Assembly (NCBI GenBank): GCA_000247545.1
Contig: CP003316.1
Coordinates: 1,211,233 to 1,275,232, forward strand
Origin: Pyrobaculum oguniense TE7
GTDB lineage: Archaea; Thermoproteota; Thermoprotei; Thermoproteales; Thermoproteaceae
Length of the DNA: 64,000 nt
Direction of reading: 5' to 3'
A program made the translations under genes and the position numbers. Below the pieces are notes generated by a model. It ran no database searches, was not told the origin of the DNA, and saw nothing but the letters and a program-made list of their open reading frames with translations. Below are positions 40,999 through 49,413 of this stretch, one piece after another. Position 1 is the first letter of the stretch. Each line of letters starts with the position of its first letter.

Positions 40999-41574
40999 GT
41001 GATTGAGGTTGTCGACGTGTGGAAGCGGCTGGGCGGCGCGTGGATTTTGAGGGGAGTCAGCCTCAGGGTTAACAGCGTGGTGACGCTTGTGGGGCCCAAC
41101 GGCTCAGGCAAAACTACGCTCGTGAGGATCATCGCCGGGGTTCTTGAGCCAACGAGGGGAGTTGTCCAAGTAGATGGGAGGAGGCCCAAAGTCCCGGCGT
41201 CTCTCCTGGGCGTGGTTTTCCACACACCTATGCTCTACCCCGAGCTCACTGTGCGGGAGAACTTGAAGCTCTTCTCTAAGCTGGCCGGCGGGAGGCTTGA
41301 GGGTTGCCCCCTTGGCGTCTGCAAGGTGTTGGACAGGCCCGTCAAGGCGCTTTCCTTTGGCTGGAAGAGGAGGGTAGATGTGGTGCGGGCGCTTCTGCCA
41401 GACCCGCCTAACCTCGTCATTGACGAGCCCACCACCGGGCTGGATGAGGAGGCTAGGGGGGAGCTCCTCGACATCCTGCGCAGCAGAGGGGCGGCCCTCT
41501 TGACTTCGCCGTTTAGCCTAGGGGTTGGGCAAGAGCTGAGGATTGAGGAGGTTCAGCATGTGGGGGGTAGTTAG
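40999..41574 (+). CDS. ccmA: CcmA-like ABC transporter ATPase
   Basis: 191 aa from GTG 40999 (VIEVVDVWKRLGG). An in-frame GTG at 40963 is possible, but 40999 has a TATA-like element 26 bp upstream and gives the normal N-terminus. Walker A GPNGSGKTT, Walker B 'LVIDEPTTGLDEEA'. The signature loop is LSFGWKRR instead of LSGGQ-type, and the H-loop region reads LLTSPFS with no His. Role by family: with CcmB, releases heme-loaded CcmE. Overlaps ccmB. Confidence 0.82.
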   Translation: MIEVVDVWKRLGGAWILRGVSLRVNSVVTLVGPNGSGKTTLVRIIAGVLEPTRGVVQVDGRRPKVPASLLGVVFHTPMLYPELTVRENLKLFSKLAGGRLEGCPLGVCKVLDRPVKALSFGWKRRVDVVRALLPDPPNLVIDEPTTGLDEEARGELLDILRSRGAALLTSPFSLGVGQELRIEEVQHVGGS

Positions 41575-42106
41575 GGCTGATCTCACAGCGGCGTTTAGGA
41601 GAGTTGAGGAGTTGGTTTTCATATTTGTGGCCAGCGTGGCGGCAGGGGTGTTGGGCTCCTTTGCGGGGGCTATGTCCATCTACTTAGTGGCGCTTCTCTC
41701 GTCGCAGTTAGCTGCTTATCTCTACGTGATTAGGGACTGGGACCGCGGCGTGTTGGAAGGCCTAATATACTACATTGGCCACGTCGGTGTCTATATCTCA
41801 AAGCTTGTGGTTGCGTGTGTCGTTGCGGTGTCGGCCACTGTGTTGGCGTCGCTGTTTATCGACATCGCCGCGGCGCCCTCAGCCGCCGTGGCCGCTCTGC
41901 TCTTGTCCGCTACCAGCTCCCTGGCAGCCCTCTTCGCCGTCTACGGCGGACTTCCCCCGCCCGCCGCCACGGCAATGGCGGTTGTGCTCGCGCTACCCCC
42001 CGTTGTTGCTATTGTGAGAAGTGGTGTTGAGGTTGTGCAACTAGCCGCTACGGCGTTGGTCATCGTTGTGGGCGTACTTACGTCTGCGTTGTTGGATAGG
42101 TCATGA
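41558..42106 (+). CDS. ccmB: CcmB-like ABC transporter membrane subunit
   Basis: 182 aa with about six helices. Start at the ATG preceded by GAGGAGG (a Shine-Dalgarno-like stretch inside ccmA); a TTG 15 nt earlier is an alternative. N-terminal 'VVRADLTAAFRRVEELVFIF' and the following helices fit CcmB in order and position, but sequence conservation is weak. Overlaps ccmA by 17 bp and the thioredoxin-CcdA gene by 4 bp. Confidence 0.7.
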   Translation: MWGVVRADLTAAFRRVEELVFIFVASVAAGVLGSFAGAMSIYLVALLSSQLAAYLYVIRDWDRGVLEGLIYYIGHVGVYISKLVVACVVAVSATVLASLFIDIAAAPSAAVAALLLSATSSLAALFAVYGGLPPPAATAMAVVLALPPVVAIVRSGVEVVQLAATALVIVVGVLTSALLDRS

Positions 42107-43233
42107 GGTTCTTGGCGATTTTGCTGGTGTTGTCTCTTCTCCTCTCTGCGGCATATGTGGAGAAGGGGTCTCTTCGATTCCAGCTCGTGGACTCGCCTTA
42201 CGATGTGGAGGGCAAGTTTTTCCTCTACATATACCAGCCTCTGTGCGAGGAGTGTAAGAAGTTAGAGGCTTTGTTCGGTAGGGAGGACGTTGCTGCGGCG
42301 TTGTCGGGATATAGGTTGTATGCTCTTGACTTGTCGAAATCGGGCGTTGCCGCAGTCGACGTCTATGTGGAGGGACAGGTAGTATATGTAGATCACGGAG
42401 TGGTTAAGTACTTCGCCGCATCTGGGAGGAGGAGTTTTCTAATTCCCGGAACGCCCACAGTGTTGATCGGCATTAAGGAGAACGGCACGGTGAGACTTCT
42501 AGGTTTTTGGACTGGGGCTGATATGCCGCCTGGCGAGGACTTGGGTGCGGCGTTTGTGCGTTTTCTAGGCGAGGTGTCGGAGTCCGGTAGTGCGGCTGAG
42601 TCGGGTTACCGCGTTGATGTATTATGGGTGTTTCCGCTTGCGTTTATCATGGGCGCCGTAAGCGCTTTTTCGCCCTGCGTATTGCCGGTTCTCGGCATAG
42701 CGTCGGTTACGCACTTCGCGAGGAGGAGTCTGGGCAGAGTTCTAGCAGGCATGGTGGTTTCTTACGCGGCTATCGGCGCGTTAGTGGCGGCGTCGGGCGT
42801 GGCGGCGGCTTCCGTAAGGCCCTTGCTTGCGGCTATAGGCGGCGTCCTACTCGTGGCGCTGGGCGCAGTTCTCTTAGTAGAGAGACTTAATGTAAAGTAC
42901 GCCACTGCTATGTCTAGGGTTCAGACCTCTGCATATAAAAAGCTCTCCAAGGCCGGGGACTTCCTGGTAGGAGTGTCGCTTGGCGCTGTGTGGGTTCCAT
43001 GTATTCTCCCCTATATGGGCTTTGCCACTGTGCTGGCCCTCATATCGCTTGCGGGGGATTATCTCTTGTTGCTAACGGCTCTGCTGATGTATGGAGGGGG
43101 ACTTGCGTTGATGGTATACGTAATTGTTAGGGGACTTCTTAAACGTGTGAAACCGAAGAGGTGGTATGAGAAAGCCGTGGGTGTTTTATCGATTCTAATC
43201 GGCTTTTACCTCGTGGCGTCGGTATGGATTTAG
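42103..43233 (+). CDS. Thioredoxin-CcdA fusion (thiol-reductant exporter)
   Basis: 376 aa. Signal helix, then a thioredoxin-like domain with Cys48-Glu-Glu-Cys51 ('PLCEECKKLEALF') and 'FLIPGTPTVLIG' carrying the cis-Pro. From about residue 180 the six-helix CcdA domain follows with 'SPCVLPVLG' and 'VPCILPYMG', the paired Cys of CcdA. Role: moves electrons from the cytoplasm to keep apocytochrome cysteines reduced for heme ligation. The fusion of thioredoxin in front of CcdA is the reverse order of DsbD's C-terminal thioredoxin. Confidence 0.87.
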   Translation: MRFLAILLVLSLLLSAAYVEKGSLRFQLVDSPYDVEGKFFLYIYQPLCEECKKLEALFGREDVAAALSGYRLYALDLSKSGVAAVDVYVEGQVVYVDHGVVKYFAASGRRSFLIPGTPTVLIGIKENGTVRLLGFWTGADMPPGEDLGAAFVRFLGEVSESGSAAESGYRVDVLWVFPLAFIMGAVSAFSPCVLPVLGIASVTHFARRSLGRVLAGMVVSYAAIGALVAASGVAAASVRPLLAAIGGVLLVALGAVLLVERLNVKYATAMSRVQTSAYKKLSKAGDFLVGVSLGAVWVPCILPYMGFATVLALISLAGDYLLLLTALLMYGGGLALMVYVIVRGLLKRVKPKRWYEKAVGVLSILIGFYLVASVWI

Positions 43234-44387
43234 TCAACGGCTTAGTTGCTCTTTCCCTGACGCATAAGGAGCTCGGCGTTGACGAGTTGTCGAAGGTTGC
43301 TAACGGCGTACATAGGGTATGTATGTCGTTGCGGCAACCTCTCTTTGTACTACACACGTGTAACAGGGTAGAGGCATACTTATACAATCCGCCAGATGAG
43401 GTGGTTGAAATCGTCAAGAGCGGCTACGCGCCTTATGTCGAAAAAGTCGTAGAACGCCGCGGCGTCGATGCGGCCCGTCATCTTTTCCGCGTGGCGGCTG
43501 GGCTTGAATCTATGCTCATCGGCGAGACAGATGTCTTAGGCCAGCTGGAGGAGGCGTTTGATAGACAAGTTAGGGCCGGCTACACCCGTGGGCTTTTGAA
43601 GACTGTGGTGGAGAGAGCTATAAGGGTGGGGAAGAGGGTGAGGACGGAGACTGGCATTTCTCGGGGGTCCAGAGGGCTCTGCTCGTTGTCTATACTCTAT
43701 GTGAAGGAAAAGATCGATTTGACCAACGCCCGCATATGCGTCATTGGGGCAGGCTCTGTCGGCCGCGGCCTGGTGAAAGAGCTCATAGACGCAGGTGCGA
43801 GGCGCTTGGTGGTGGTGAACCGCTCTGTGGAGAAAGCCGCTGACCTCGGCGTCGAGGTTTGGCCGCTGTCAGAGCAGTCCGTGGAGAGGTGTCTTGAGGA
43901 TTTTGATGTCGTTTTTACTGCTGTGGCTACTTTTGAACCAATAATAAAAAGCGTGCCAAAGGACGCCAGAGTCCGTATTATTGTAGACCTGGGAATGCCT
44001 AGAAACACCGCCGCAGGTCTCCCAGCGGAGGTGGTCACCATAGACTCCCTTAGGGACTTAGCTAACCGCTTCAACGCCATGAGAGATGCGGAGGTTAAAA
44101 AGGCGGAGGAGATTGTCGAGAAGGAATTGGCGGCGCTTGAGCGTTTACTCAGGATTAGGTGGGTAGAGGAGGTATCTGCCAAGGTACTAGAGTACTGGTT
44201 TAAAATCGCCGAGGAAGAAGGCGAAAGGGCCGGTGGGTTGGAGGCGAAGATCGCGGCACGCACGACTGTGAAGCGGACGTTGCTACCCGTTGTTAATTAC
44301 TTGAAGAAGGTAGCTGTTTCGGACATAGATGAGGCCTACAGAATAATCTCAGTTTTGAGGCTTTCCTATGAGCTCAAAGATTTATAA
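43224..44387 (+). CDS. hemA: Glutamyl-tRNA reductase
   Basis: 387 aa. Catalytic Cys46 in HTCNRVEAYLY; 'GLESMLIGETDVLGQLEEAF' and 'RVRTETGISRGSRG' are HemA signatures, followed by a Rossmann domain ('CVIGAGSVGRGLVKELIDAG') and a C-terminal dimerisation helix. Reaction: glutamyl-tRNA to glutamate-1-semialdehyde, first step of C5 tetrapyrrole synthesis. Overlap with the thioredoxin-CcdA gene links heme supply to cytochrome c maturation. Confidence 0.95.
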   Translation: MDLVNGLVALSLTHKELGVDELSKVANGVHRVCMSLRQPLFVLHTCNRVEAYLYNPPDEVVEIVKSGYAPYVEKVVERRGVDAARHLFRVAAGLESMLIGETDVLGQLEEAFDRQVRAGYTRGLLKTVVERAIRVGKRVRTETGISRGSRGLCSLSILYVKEKIDLTNARICVIGAGSVGRGLVKELIDAGARRLVVVNRSVEKAADLGVEVWPLSEQSVERCLEDFDVVFTAVATFEPIIKSVPKDARVRIIVDLGMPRNTAAGLPAEVVTIDSLRDLANRFNAMRDAEVKKAEEIVEKELAALERLLRIRWVEEVSAKVLEYWFKIAEEEGERAGGLEAKIAARTTVKRTLLPVVNYLKKVAVSDIDEAYRIISVLRLSYELKDL

Positions 44388-44961
44388 GAGGATTAAGGGT
44401 TCATCTGTGTCTAGGACGACAGTGCCTGTGGAGAGCGAAGTAGCCAAGGAGGCTTCTTCTGTTGCCAAGGCGCAAGGCTATTCGGTGGTTAAGCTTGCCT
44501 CAGATGCTTTAAAACTAGCGGTGGAGCTCCTTAGGCGGGGCATTACGCCTGGCAAAGCTATTGAGATGTTTAGGCTACTCGAGAAGGCCCTGGCATTTGA
44601 CGTGGTCCCAGTGCCCCTCTCTTATCTTGAGCTGGTCGCTAAAAAGTGGAAGACGTGCGAAGACGAGGATGTCATCGCCTTTCTCAAAGAGACCGGGGCC
44701 AAATTCGGCAAAATAGCCGTACAGGACTTTAGGAGCTTCGGCGAGTTTATGGCCGTGGCGTCGCAGTTCTTCTCACTACTCCCAGTTTCTAGGCTTTCTT
44801 TTAGCAGAAGCGGCAACACATGGCGAATTGTCTTCGCCGCGACTGGAGAGATGTCTGTAAAGTGTCTTGGATACTTCGCAGAGGAGGCTATTAGGCAATT
44901 CGGCTGCACCGTCAAAACCACTTACGAGAGCAACGTAATTGTGGCAGAGGTGAGCTGTTAG
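44368..44961 (+). CDS. Ribbon-helix-helix-like putative regulator A
   Basis: 197 aa, overlapping hemA by 20 bp. N-terminal strand and two helices ('SRTTVPVESEVAKEASSVAK', 'QGYSVVKLASDALKLAVELL') look like a ribbon-helix-helix DNA-binding domain. The C-terminal domain shares landmarks with the next gene: '...W/TFR...', an 'IxxFGC' stretch and a final Cys ('GCTVKTTYESNVIVAEVSC'). Further Cys at 'WKTCEDED' and 'VKCLGYF'. No known sensor domain recognised. Position between hemA and a molybdoenzyme suggests control of respiration or heme genes. Confidence 0.55.
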   Translation: MSSKIYKRIKGSSVSRTTVPVESEVAKEASSVAKAQGYSVVKLASDALKLAVELLRRGITPGKAIEMFRLLEKALAFDVVPVPLSYLELVAKKWKTCEDEDVIAFLKETGAKFGKIAVQDFRSFGEFMAVASQFFSLLPVSRLSFSRSGNTWRIVFAATGEMSVKCLGYFAEEAIRQFGCTVKTTYESNVIVAEVSC

Positions 44962-44967
44962 GCACAA

Positions 44968-44996
44968 TTTTTATATTTGGTGTACAATATCGTACA
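44968..44996 (+). promoter_or_regulatory. TATA box followed by palindromic TGTACAATATCGTACA
   Basis: TTTTTATATTT (about 44967-44977) is 24 bp before the ATG at 44996. Directly after it TGTACAATATCGTACA (44981-44996), a 16-bp palindrome with one central mismatched pair, runs over the expected transcription start to the A of the ATG. A bound protein there would block initiation, so this looks like an autorepression site. Confidence 0.55.
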
Positions 44997-45430
44997 TGCC
45001 TTCAAAATACGCCAGAATTGCAGTAGAGAGATCTCTTGCCGACGAGTTTTTTCTAAAAGTCAGGAAAATCGGGAGGAAGCCCTCGGAGGTCGTCTCGGCG
45101 GTTTTCTCCGCTGTCCTAGATGCCATTGAGCACGGCTACGATCCGCTTGACATGATCCACATATGCCGAATAGCGAGGAGTATAGGCCCGGGAAGGGGCG
45201 GCTACGAGGTGGGGCTAAACGCGGGTGTTTTGCTGAGAGCTTACTACACGCCTAAGGAGTTCGTGGAGGTTCTGACAAGGATAGGGCCCCAGGTTATGGG
45301 AATATACCGCGTGGGGCCTAACACCTTCCGGGCAAGTGACGCGCAGATTAGGGAGACGGTGAAAGGAATTTTTACAGGTATAGGGTGCAAAGCCGAGGCA
45401 CAAGGCGAGTTCCTAACCGTCACGTGCTAA
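44996..45430 (+). CDS. Ribbon-helix-helix-like putative regulator B
   Basis: 144 aa. N-terminus 'KYARIAVERSLADEFFLKVR' then 'KIGRKPSEVVSAVFSAVLDA' fits a ribbon-helix-helix fold. The C-terminal domain ends 'TGIGCKAEAQGEFLTVTC', paralleling the neighbour's Cys-X(n)-Cys end. Shorter than regulator A by about 50 residues in the middle. It has its own promoter with the palindrome described at 44968-44996. Candidate sensor-regulator of the TGTACA box set; ligand unknown (redox, heme and oxyanion are possibilities). Confidence 0.55.
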   Translation: MPSKYARIAVERSLADEFFLKVRKIGRKPSEVVSAVFSAVLDAIEHGYDPLDMIHICRIARSIGPGRGGYEVGLNAGVLLRAYYTPKEFVEVLTRIGPQVMGIYRVGPNTFRASDAQIRETVKGIFTGIGCKAEAQGEFLTVTC

Positions 45431-45440
45431 GTTATATTCA

Positions 45441-45512
45441 GTGTACACATGGTTTCACATTTCATATATTTTGTACTCTTCTAGGCCAATCTTTATAACA
45501 AGCTTTATATAA
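45441..45512 (+). promoter_or_regulatory. GTGTACAC and TTGTACT sites plus TATA before second molybdoenzyme operon
   Basis: GTGTACAC (45441-45448) is centred about 89 bp and TTGTACT (45471-45477) about 58 bp before the ATG at 45533. TATA CTTTATATAAA (45501-45511) is centred about 26 bp before it. Two sites about 30 bp apart suggest co-operative binding on one DNA face. Confidence 0.45.
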
Positions 45513-45532
45513 ACTGAATATCGACTTATCTC

Positions 45533-48500
45533 ATGTCACTTACTAGACGCGATGTTTTAAAAACTGGCGTCGCCTTAGGTATGGCGGGTGGGCTAGCTGG
45601 TTTTGCGATAAAGACCGTAGCCGAAACTACAGCGGCGCCGCAGTCCGAGTCTAAGGCAACTATCGTCTCTATACCCTCTATATGCGGTATGTGCATGGCG
45701 CAGTGCGCCATCTATATAGATGTAGTTAACGGCAAGCCGGTGCGCATTAGGCCTAACACAAACGCCCCAACCAGCGCGATTGGGATATGTGCCAGGGGAG
45801 TCTCAGGCACGTTTAATACGTGGCTAAACCCCGACGCCATTAAGAAACCCATGGCTAGGAAAGCCCTTGTCGACTGGGCCCAAGGCAAAATCTCATGGGA
45901 GGAGGCCAAGAGGCAGATAGCGCAGAGCCGCGGGAAGTACGACGACATGGCGGAAGTAGACTGGAACACCGCTATCGAAATCATCGCGAAGAAGCTCAAG
46001 GAGCTTGCCGACAACAACGAGCGCCACGCCTTCACCTTCCTATTCGGCGCCTGGGGCCCCACCGCCTCTATGCGCGCCGGCGTGCCCATATCCAGATTCG
46101 CCGACACTTTCGGCGGCGGAGTGATCACCTTCGACAACCCCTACTGCACCTACCCCCGCTACCTCGGCCACTGGCTGACCTGGGGCCACGGCCACCAAGC
46201 CCACACCGTCTGTGTCGACTACGGCGAGGCGGAGGCCATACTCGTAGTTAGGAGGAACGTGATTGGCGCAGGCGTCGTGACGGAAACTTGGCGCTTTATG
46301 GAAGCCGTGAAGAGGGGGGCAAAGCTGGTGGTGCTAAGCCCCGTCTTCGACGAGACTGCCTCATATGCCACTGTGTGGCTTCCGGTGAAGCCCGGCACAG
46401 ATCTCGCAGTCCTCTTGGCATTAATCAAATATGTCCTCGATAATGGATACTACATAGAGTCCTATCTGAGGACCTACACCAACGCTCCGTTTTTGATAAA
46501 AGAAGACGGCTTGCCTCTCCTCGCCACGGAGGTTGCCTGGGATAAATACGGCTTGCAGGAGCCCCAGGGCTTTGCCTACGTGGTGTGGGACCTCGCGGCC
46601 GGCAAGCCTGCTCCCGACAACGCTGCGAGGCAAGCCTCTTTGTTTGGGCAGTATGAGGTGCAGCTCAAGGACGGCTCCGTCGCCAAGGTGAAGACGGCGT
46701 TGACTATACTTAAGGAGTGGGTTGACGCGAATCTCGCAACCCTGGCGAAGAAGCACGGAGTAGCCGACTACATGGAAGCCGTAGCTAAGGAGGCTGACAT
46801 CGATGCGAACGACTTGAGGAGAGCCGCCGAGATTGTGGCAAGGTACCGCGCGGTGGCGCCCATAGGTTGGCACGATCCGCGCTACAGCAACTCGCCGCAG
46901 ACCTGGAGGGCGGTGGGCATCTTAATGGCCCTCCTGGGCAGAATTCAGCAACCAGGCGGGTTGTTCTTGCTGACTCATCTAATAATGCCGTATTCCGGCA
47001 TTTACACACGCGTGATGAAGTACGTGAGGAAGGATGTGCCGTATAAGACCATCCGCGGCATGACCTTCTCTGAGTACGTCTCCGCCAACCTGCCGGCTAT
47101 ATATGTAATACCTGTGGCCCCGCCGCTTCCCGGCCCCTCAGACCGCGGCGCCCCGCCGGTGCCGGCGCTTGTAGAGAAGTGGGCTGAGGAGGCTGAAAAG
47201 CAGGGCTACCTCTACCCGTACGACACAGTCCAGGCGCTTTACGAGAGCGTTGTCCACGGCAAGCCGTTTAAGACAAAGGTGGTCTTCATCACGGGGTCTA
47301 ACCCAATTCCGCAGATAGGCAACAGCAAACTGGTAGAGGAGATTTTCCGCAACGTCGACCTTGTCATTGTCCACGACATACAGTTCAACGACACTACTGC
47401 CTTCGCCGACGTGATTCTACCCGACATCCCCTACCTAGAGAGGATGGACCTCGCGCTCCCAGGCCCGTTCTCGCCGTTTCCAGCCATCTCCGTGCGGTTC
47501 CCCTGGTATTACGAGGAGTACATGAAGAGGTTGCAACAGGGCGAGAAGCCGGGGGAGCTGGACAAGAAGTTCAGGTCGCGCGACGGGAGGACCATTTTCG
47601 AGGTTTTGTTGATGATTGCCAGGAGGCTACAGCAGATGGGAGTCAAGGCGAGGGACGGCACCGACTGGTCCCAGAACATGCCCGTGGGGATGATAACGGA
47701 AGACGGCATCTTCCCCATCTCCAATTTGAGAAACTTCATAAACGCCACGTTTAGGAGAATTAGGATTATTGACGAGAACGACCAAGTAAGGGCGCCGACT
47801 GTGGACGATTTGTACAAGATGGGCGGCTACATGGTGTTAGTCCCCACGGGCAGAATAGAAACTGTAGTGGACGAGAGGTGGAGCCAAGCGCTCGGGCGGG
47901 AGGTAAGGGTGAGGGTGCACGTGTATAAGCCTGTCCAGTATACTGTAGACAAGGAGGCTTGGCTGTGGCGCGTCGTCCACTACAACTCCCCCATCACACA
48001 TGGCCAAGTGCCTCTCCCAACGCCGAGCGGAAAAGTCGAGATCTACAGCATTAACCTGGCGTACGACGTCAAGAGGGTATTCGGCAAGCCTGCGACCTCG
48101 ATAGATCCGTCTGACCTTGAGGGGACTAAAAGCGGCATCGACCCCTTGTTCTCGACAATACCGCTCTACGCCGGCATGGCTAGGCCGGACTACATGTGGG
48201 CTACCGGCCCGCCAACGCCAGACATCAAGGTGAACGGCCTAGTGACGCCGGAGCCGCCAAAGAAGCTGTTGCTGGTTTACAGGCACGGGCCCTATACCCA
48301 TACCCACAGCCATACGCAGAATAACATGTTGCTTAACACGCTGACTCATGACGAGTTGCTGATGGCGTGGATCCACCCGGACACCGCGGCTAAGCTAGGG
48401 GTGAACGACGGCGATGTGATAGAGGTGAGGCCAGCGGCGCCGAAAGTCCTTGAACAGTTAAAGGCAGTGGGCGTAGGCGAGGTACCTGCGGCGAGGTTTA

Positions 48501-48721
48501 AGGTGAAGGTTACTCCGATGGTTAGACCAGACATCATTGCGATATACCACTACTGGCTTGTGCCGAGGGGGAGGCTTAGGGCTAAGGCGGAGAAGCTTGT
48601 AAACCTCCGCTCCGGCTACAGCGACGACAACTACCTCGGCCCTATGTTGGCTGGGAGGCTTGGGACGCCGGGCGCCATGGGCAACACAGTAGTAGAGGTG
48701 AGCAAGGTGGGTGGGCTATGA
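45533..48721 (+). CDS. Large molybdopterin oxidoreductase catalytic subunit (TtrA/SreA/SrrA-like)
   Basis: 1062 aa. Tat signal 'SLTRRDVLKTGVALGMAGGL'. Fe-S motif C-GM-C-MAQ-C with the fourth Cys in 'GICARG'. 'DNPYCTYPRYLGHWLTWG' marks the likely Mo-ligand region (Cys). It is longer than PsrA-type enzymes (about 750 aa), in line with tetrathionate, selenate or sulfur reductase-type members. Substrate cannot be decided. Operon with Fe-S and NrfD genes (ATGA overlaps). Confidence 0.85.
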   Translation: MSLTRRDVLKTGVALGMAGGLAGFAIKTVAETTAAPQSESKATIVSIPSICGMCMAQCAIYIDVVNGKPVRIRPNTNAPTSAIGICARGVSGTFNTWLNPDAIKKPMARKALVDWAQGKISWEEAKRQIAQSRGKYDDMAEVDWNTAIEIIAKKLKELADNNERHAFTFLFGAWGPTASMRAGVPISRFADTFGGGVITFDNPYCTYPRYLGHWLTWGHGHQAHTVCVDYGEAEAILVVRRNVIGAGVVTETWRFMEAVKRGAKLVVLSPVFDETASYATVWLPVKPGTDLAVLLALIKYVLDNGYYIESYLRTYTNAPFLIKEDGLPLLATEVAWDKYGLQEPQGFAYVVWDLAAGKPAPDNAARQASLFGQYEVQLKDGSVAKVKTALTILKEWVDANLATLAKKHGVADYMEAVAKEADIDANDLRRAAEIVARYRAVAPIGWHDPRYSNSPQTWRAVGILMALLGRIQQPGGLFLLTHLIMPYSGIYTRVMKYVRKDVPYKTIRGMTFSEYVSANLPAIYVIPVAPPLPGPSDRGAPPVPALVEKWAEEAEKQGYLYPYDTVQALYESVVHGKPFKTKVVFITGSNPIPQIGNSKLVEEIFRNVDLVIVHDIQFNDTTAFADVILPDIPYLERMDLALPGPFSPFPAISVRFPWYYEEYMKRLQQGEKPGELDKKFRSRDGRTIFEVLLMIARRLQQMGVKARDGTDWSQNMPVGMITEDGIFPISNLRNFINATFRRIRIIDENDQVRAPTVDDLYKMGGYMVLVPTGRIETVVDERWSQALGREVRVRVHVYKPVQYTVDKEAWLWRVVHYNSPITHGQVPLPTPSGKVEIYSINLAYDVKRVFGKPATSIDPSDLEGTKSGIDPLFSTIPLYAGMARPDYMWATGPPTPDIKVNGLVTPEPPKKLLLVYRHGPYTHTHSHTQNNMLLNTLTHDELLMAWIHPDTAAKLGVNDGDVIEVRPAAPKVLEQLKAVGVGEVPAARFKVKVTPMVRPDIIAIYHYWLVPRGRLRAKAEKLVNLRSGYSDDNYLGPMLAGRLGTPGAMGNTVVEVSKVGGL

Positions 48722-49413
48722 GGCCGGTCTTCGTCATTGACGTAAATAAATGCGTTGGATGCCGCGCCTGCGTAGCGGCGTGCATTATCGAACACGGCCA
48801 AGTCTTCACAGCCGCTAGGCCATCTAACCGCGGCAAGCCGCAGACTGTGAAGCTGAGAACGTGGGTTGAGTGGAGAGAGGAGAACAACGGCAAGCCGTCG
48901 AGGAAGTTCGTATCTTCGCTATGCTACCACTGTGAGGATACGCCTTGCCAGCGGGTGTGCCCAACCGGCGCGACGTACAAGACTCCAGAAGGCGTCGTGT
49001 TGGTGGATAAAGACCTGTGCATTGGCTGTGGCTACTGCATCATTGCGTGTCCATATGGCTCCCGCTATAGGCCAGAGCCCCACGAGTGGCACGAGGCTGA
49101 GAACAAGCCGCTTGTCAAGGAGGTGGAGCCCACGACGCAGTACGGCGGTGTGTTGTTCAAGCCGCCGGTGCCTAACAAATGGGCGTTTAGGACAGACGCA
49201 GTTGACAAGTGCACCTTCTGCTACCACCGGTACAAGGGCGACGGAAAGCTGTGGACGCCTGCTTGCGTCGAGGTCTGCCCAACTGGTTCTAGAACATTCG
49301 GAGATTTAGACAACCCCAATGACCCCGTGGCGGATCTAGTGCGCAGAGGCGTGGCTAAGCTTGCTAGGCCGGATTTAAAGACGGGCGGAAGGGTGTACTA
49401 CGTGGGGCTATGA
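48718..49413 (+). CDS. Iron-sulfur subunit of second molybdoenzyme (TtrB/SreB type)
   Basis: 231 aa. Clusters: CVGCRACVAAC, CYHCEDTPCQRVCP, CIGCGYCIIACP and CTFCYHRY...CVEVCP, four [4Fe-4S]. An insertion of about 45 residues ('YRPEPHEWHEAENKPL...') separates the third and fourth clusters, as in TtrB/ArrB-like subunits. No signal peptide; exported with its Tat partner. Overlaps both neighbours. Confidence 0.88.
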   Translation: MRPVFVIDVNKCVGCRACVAACIIEHGQVFTAARPSNRGKPQTVKLRTWVEWREENNGKPSRKFVSSLCYHCEDTPCQRVCPTGATYKTPEGVVLVDKDLCIGCGYCIIACPYGSRYRPEPHEWHEAENKPLVKEVEPTTQYGGVLFKPPVPNKWAFRTDAVDKCTFCYHRYKGDGKLWTPACVEVCPTGSRTFGDLDNPNDPVADLVRRGVAKLARPDLKTGGRVYYVGL

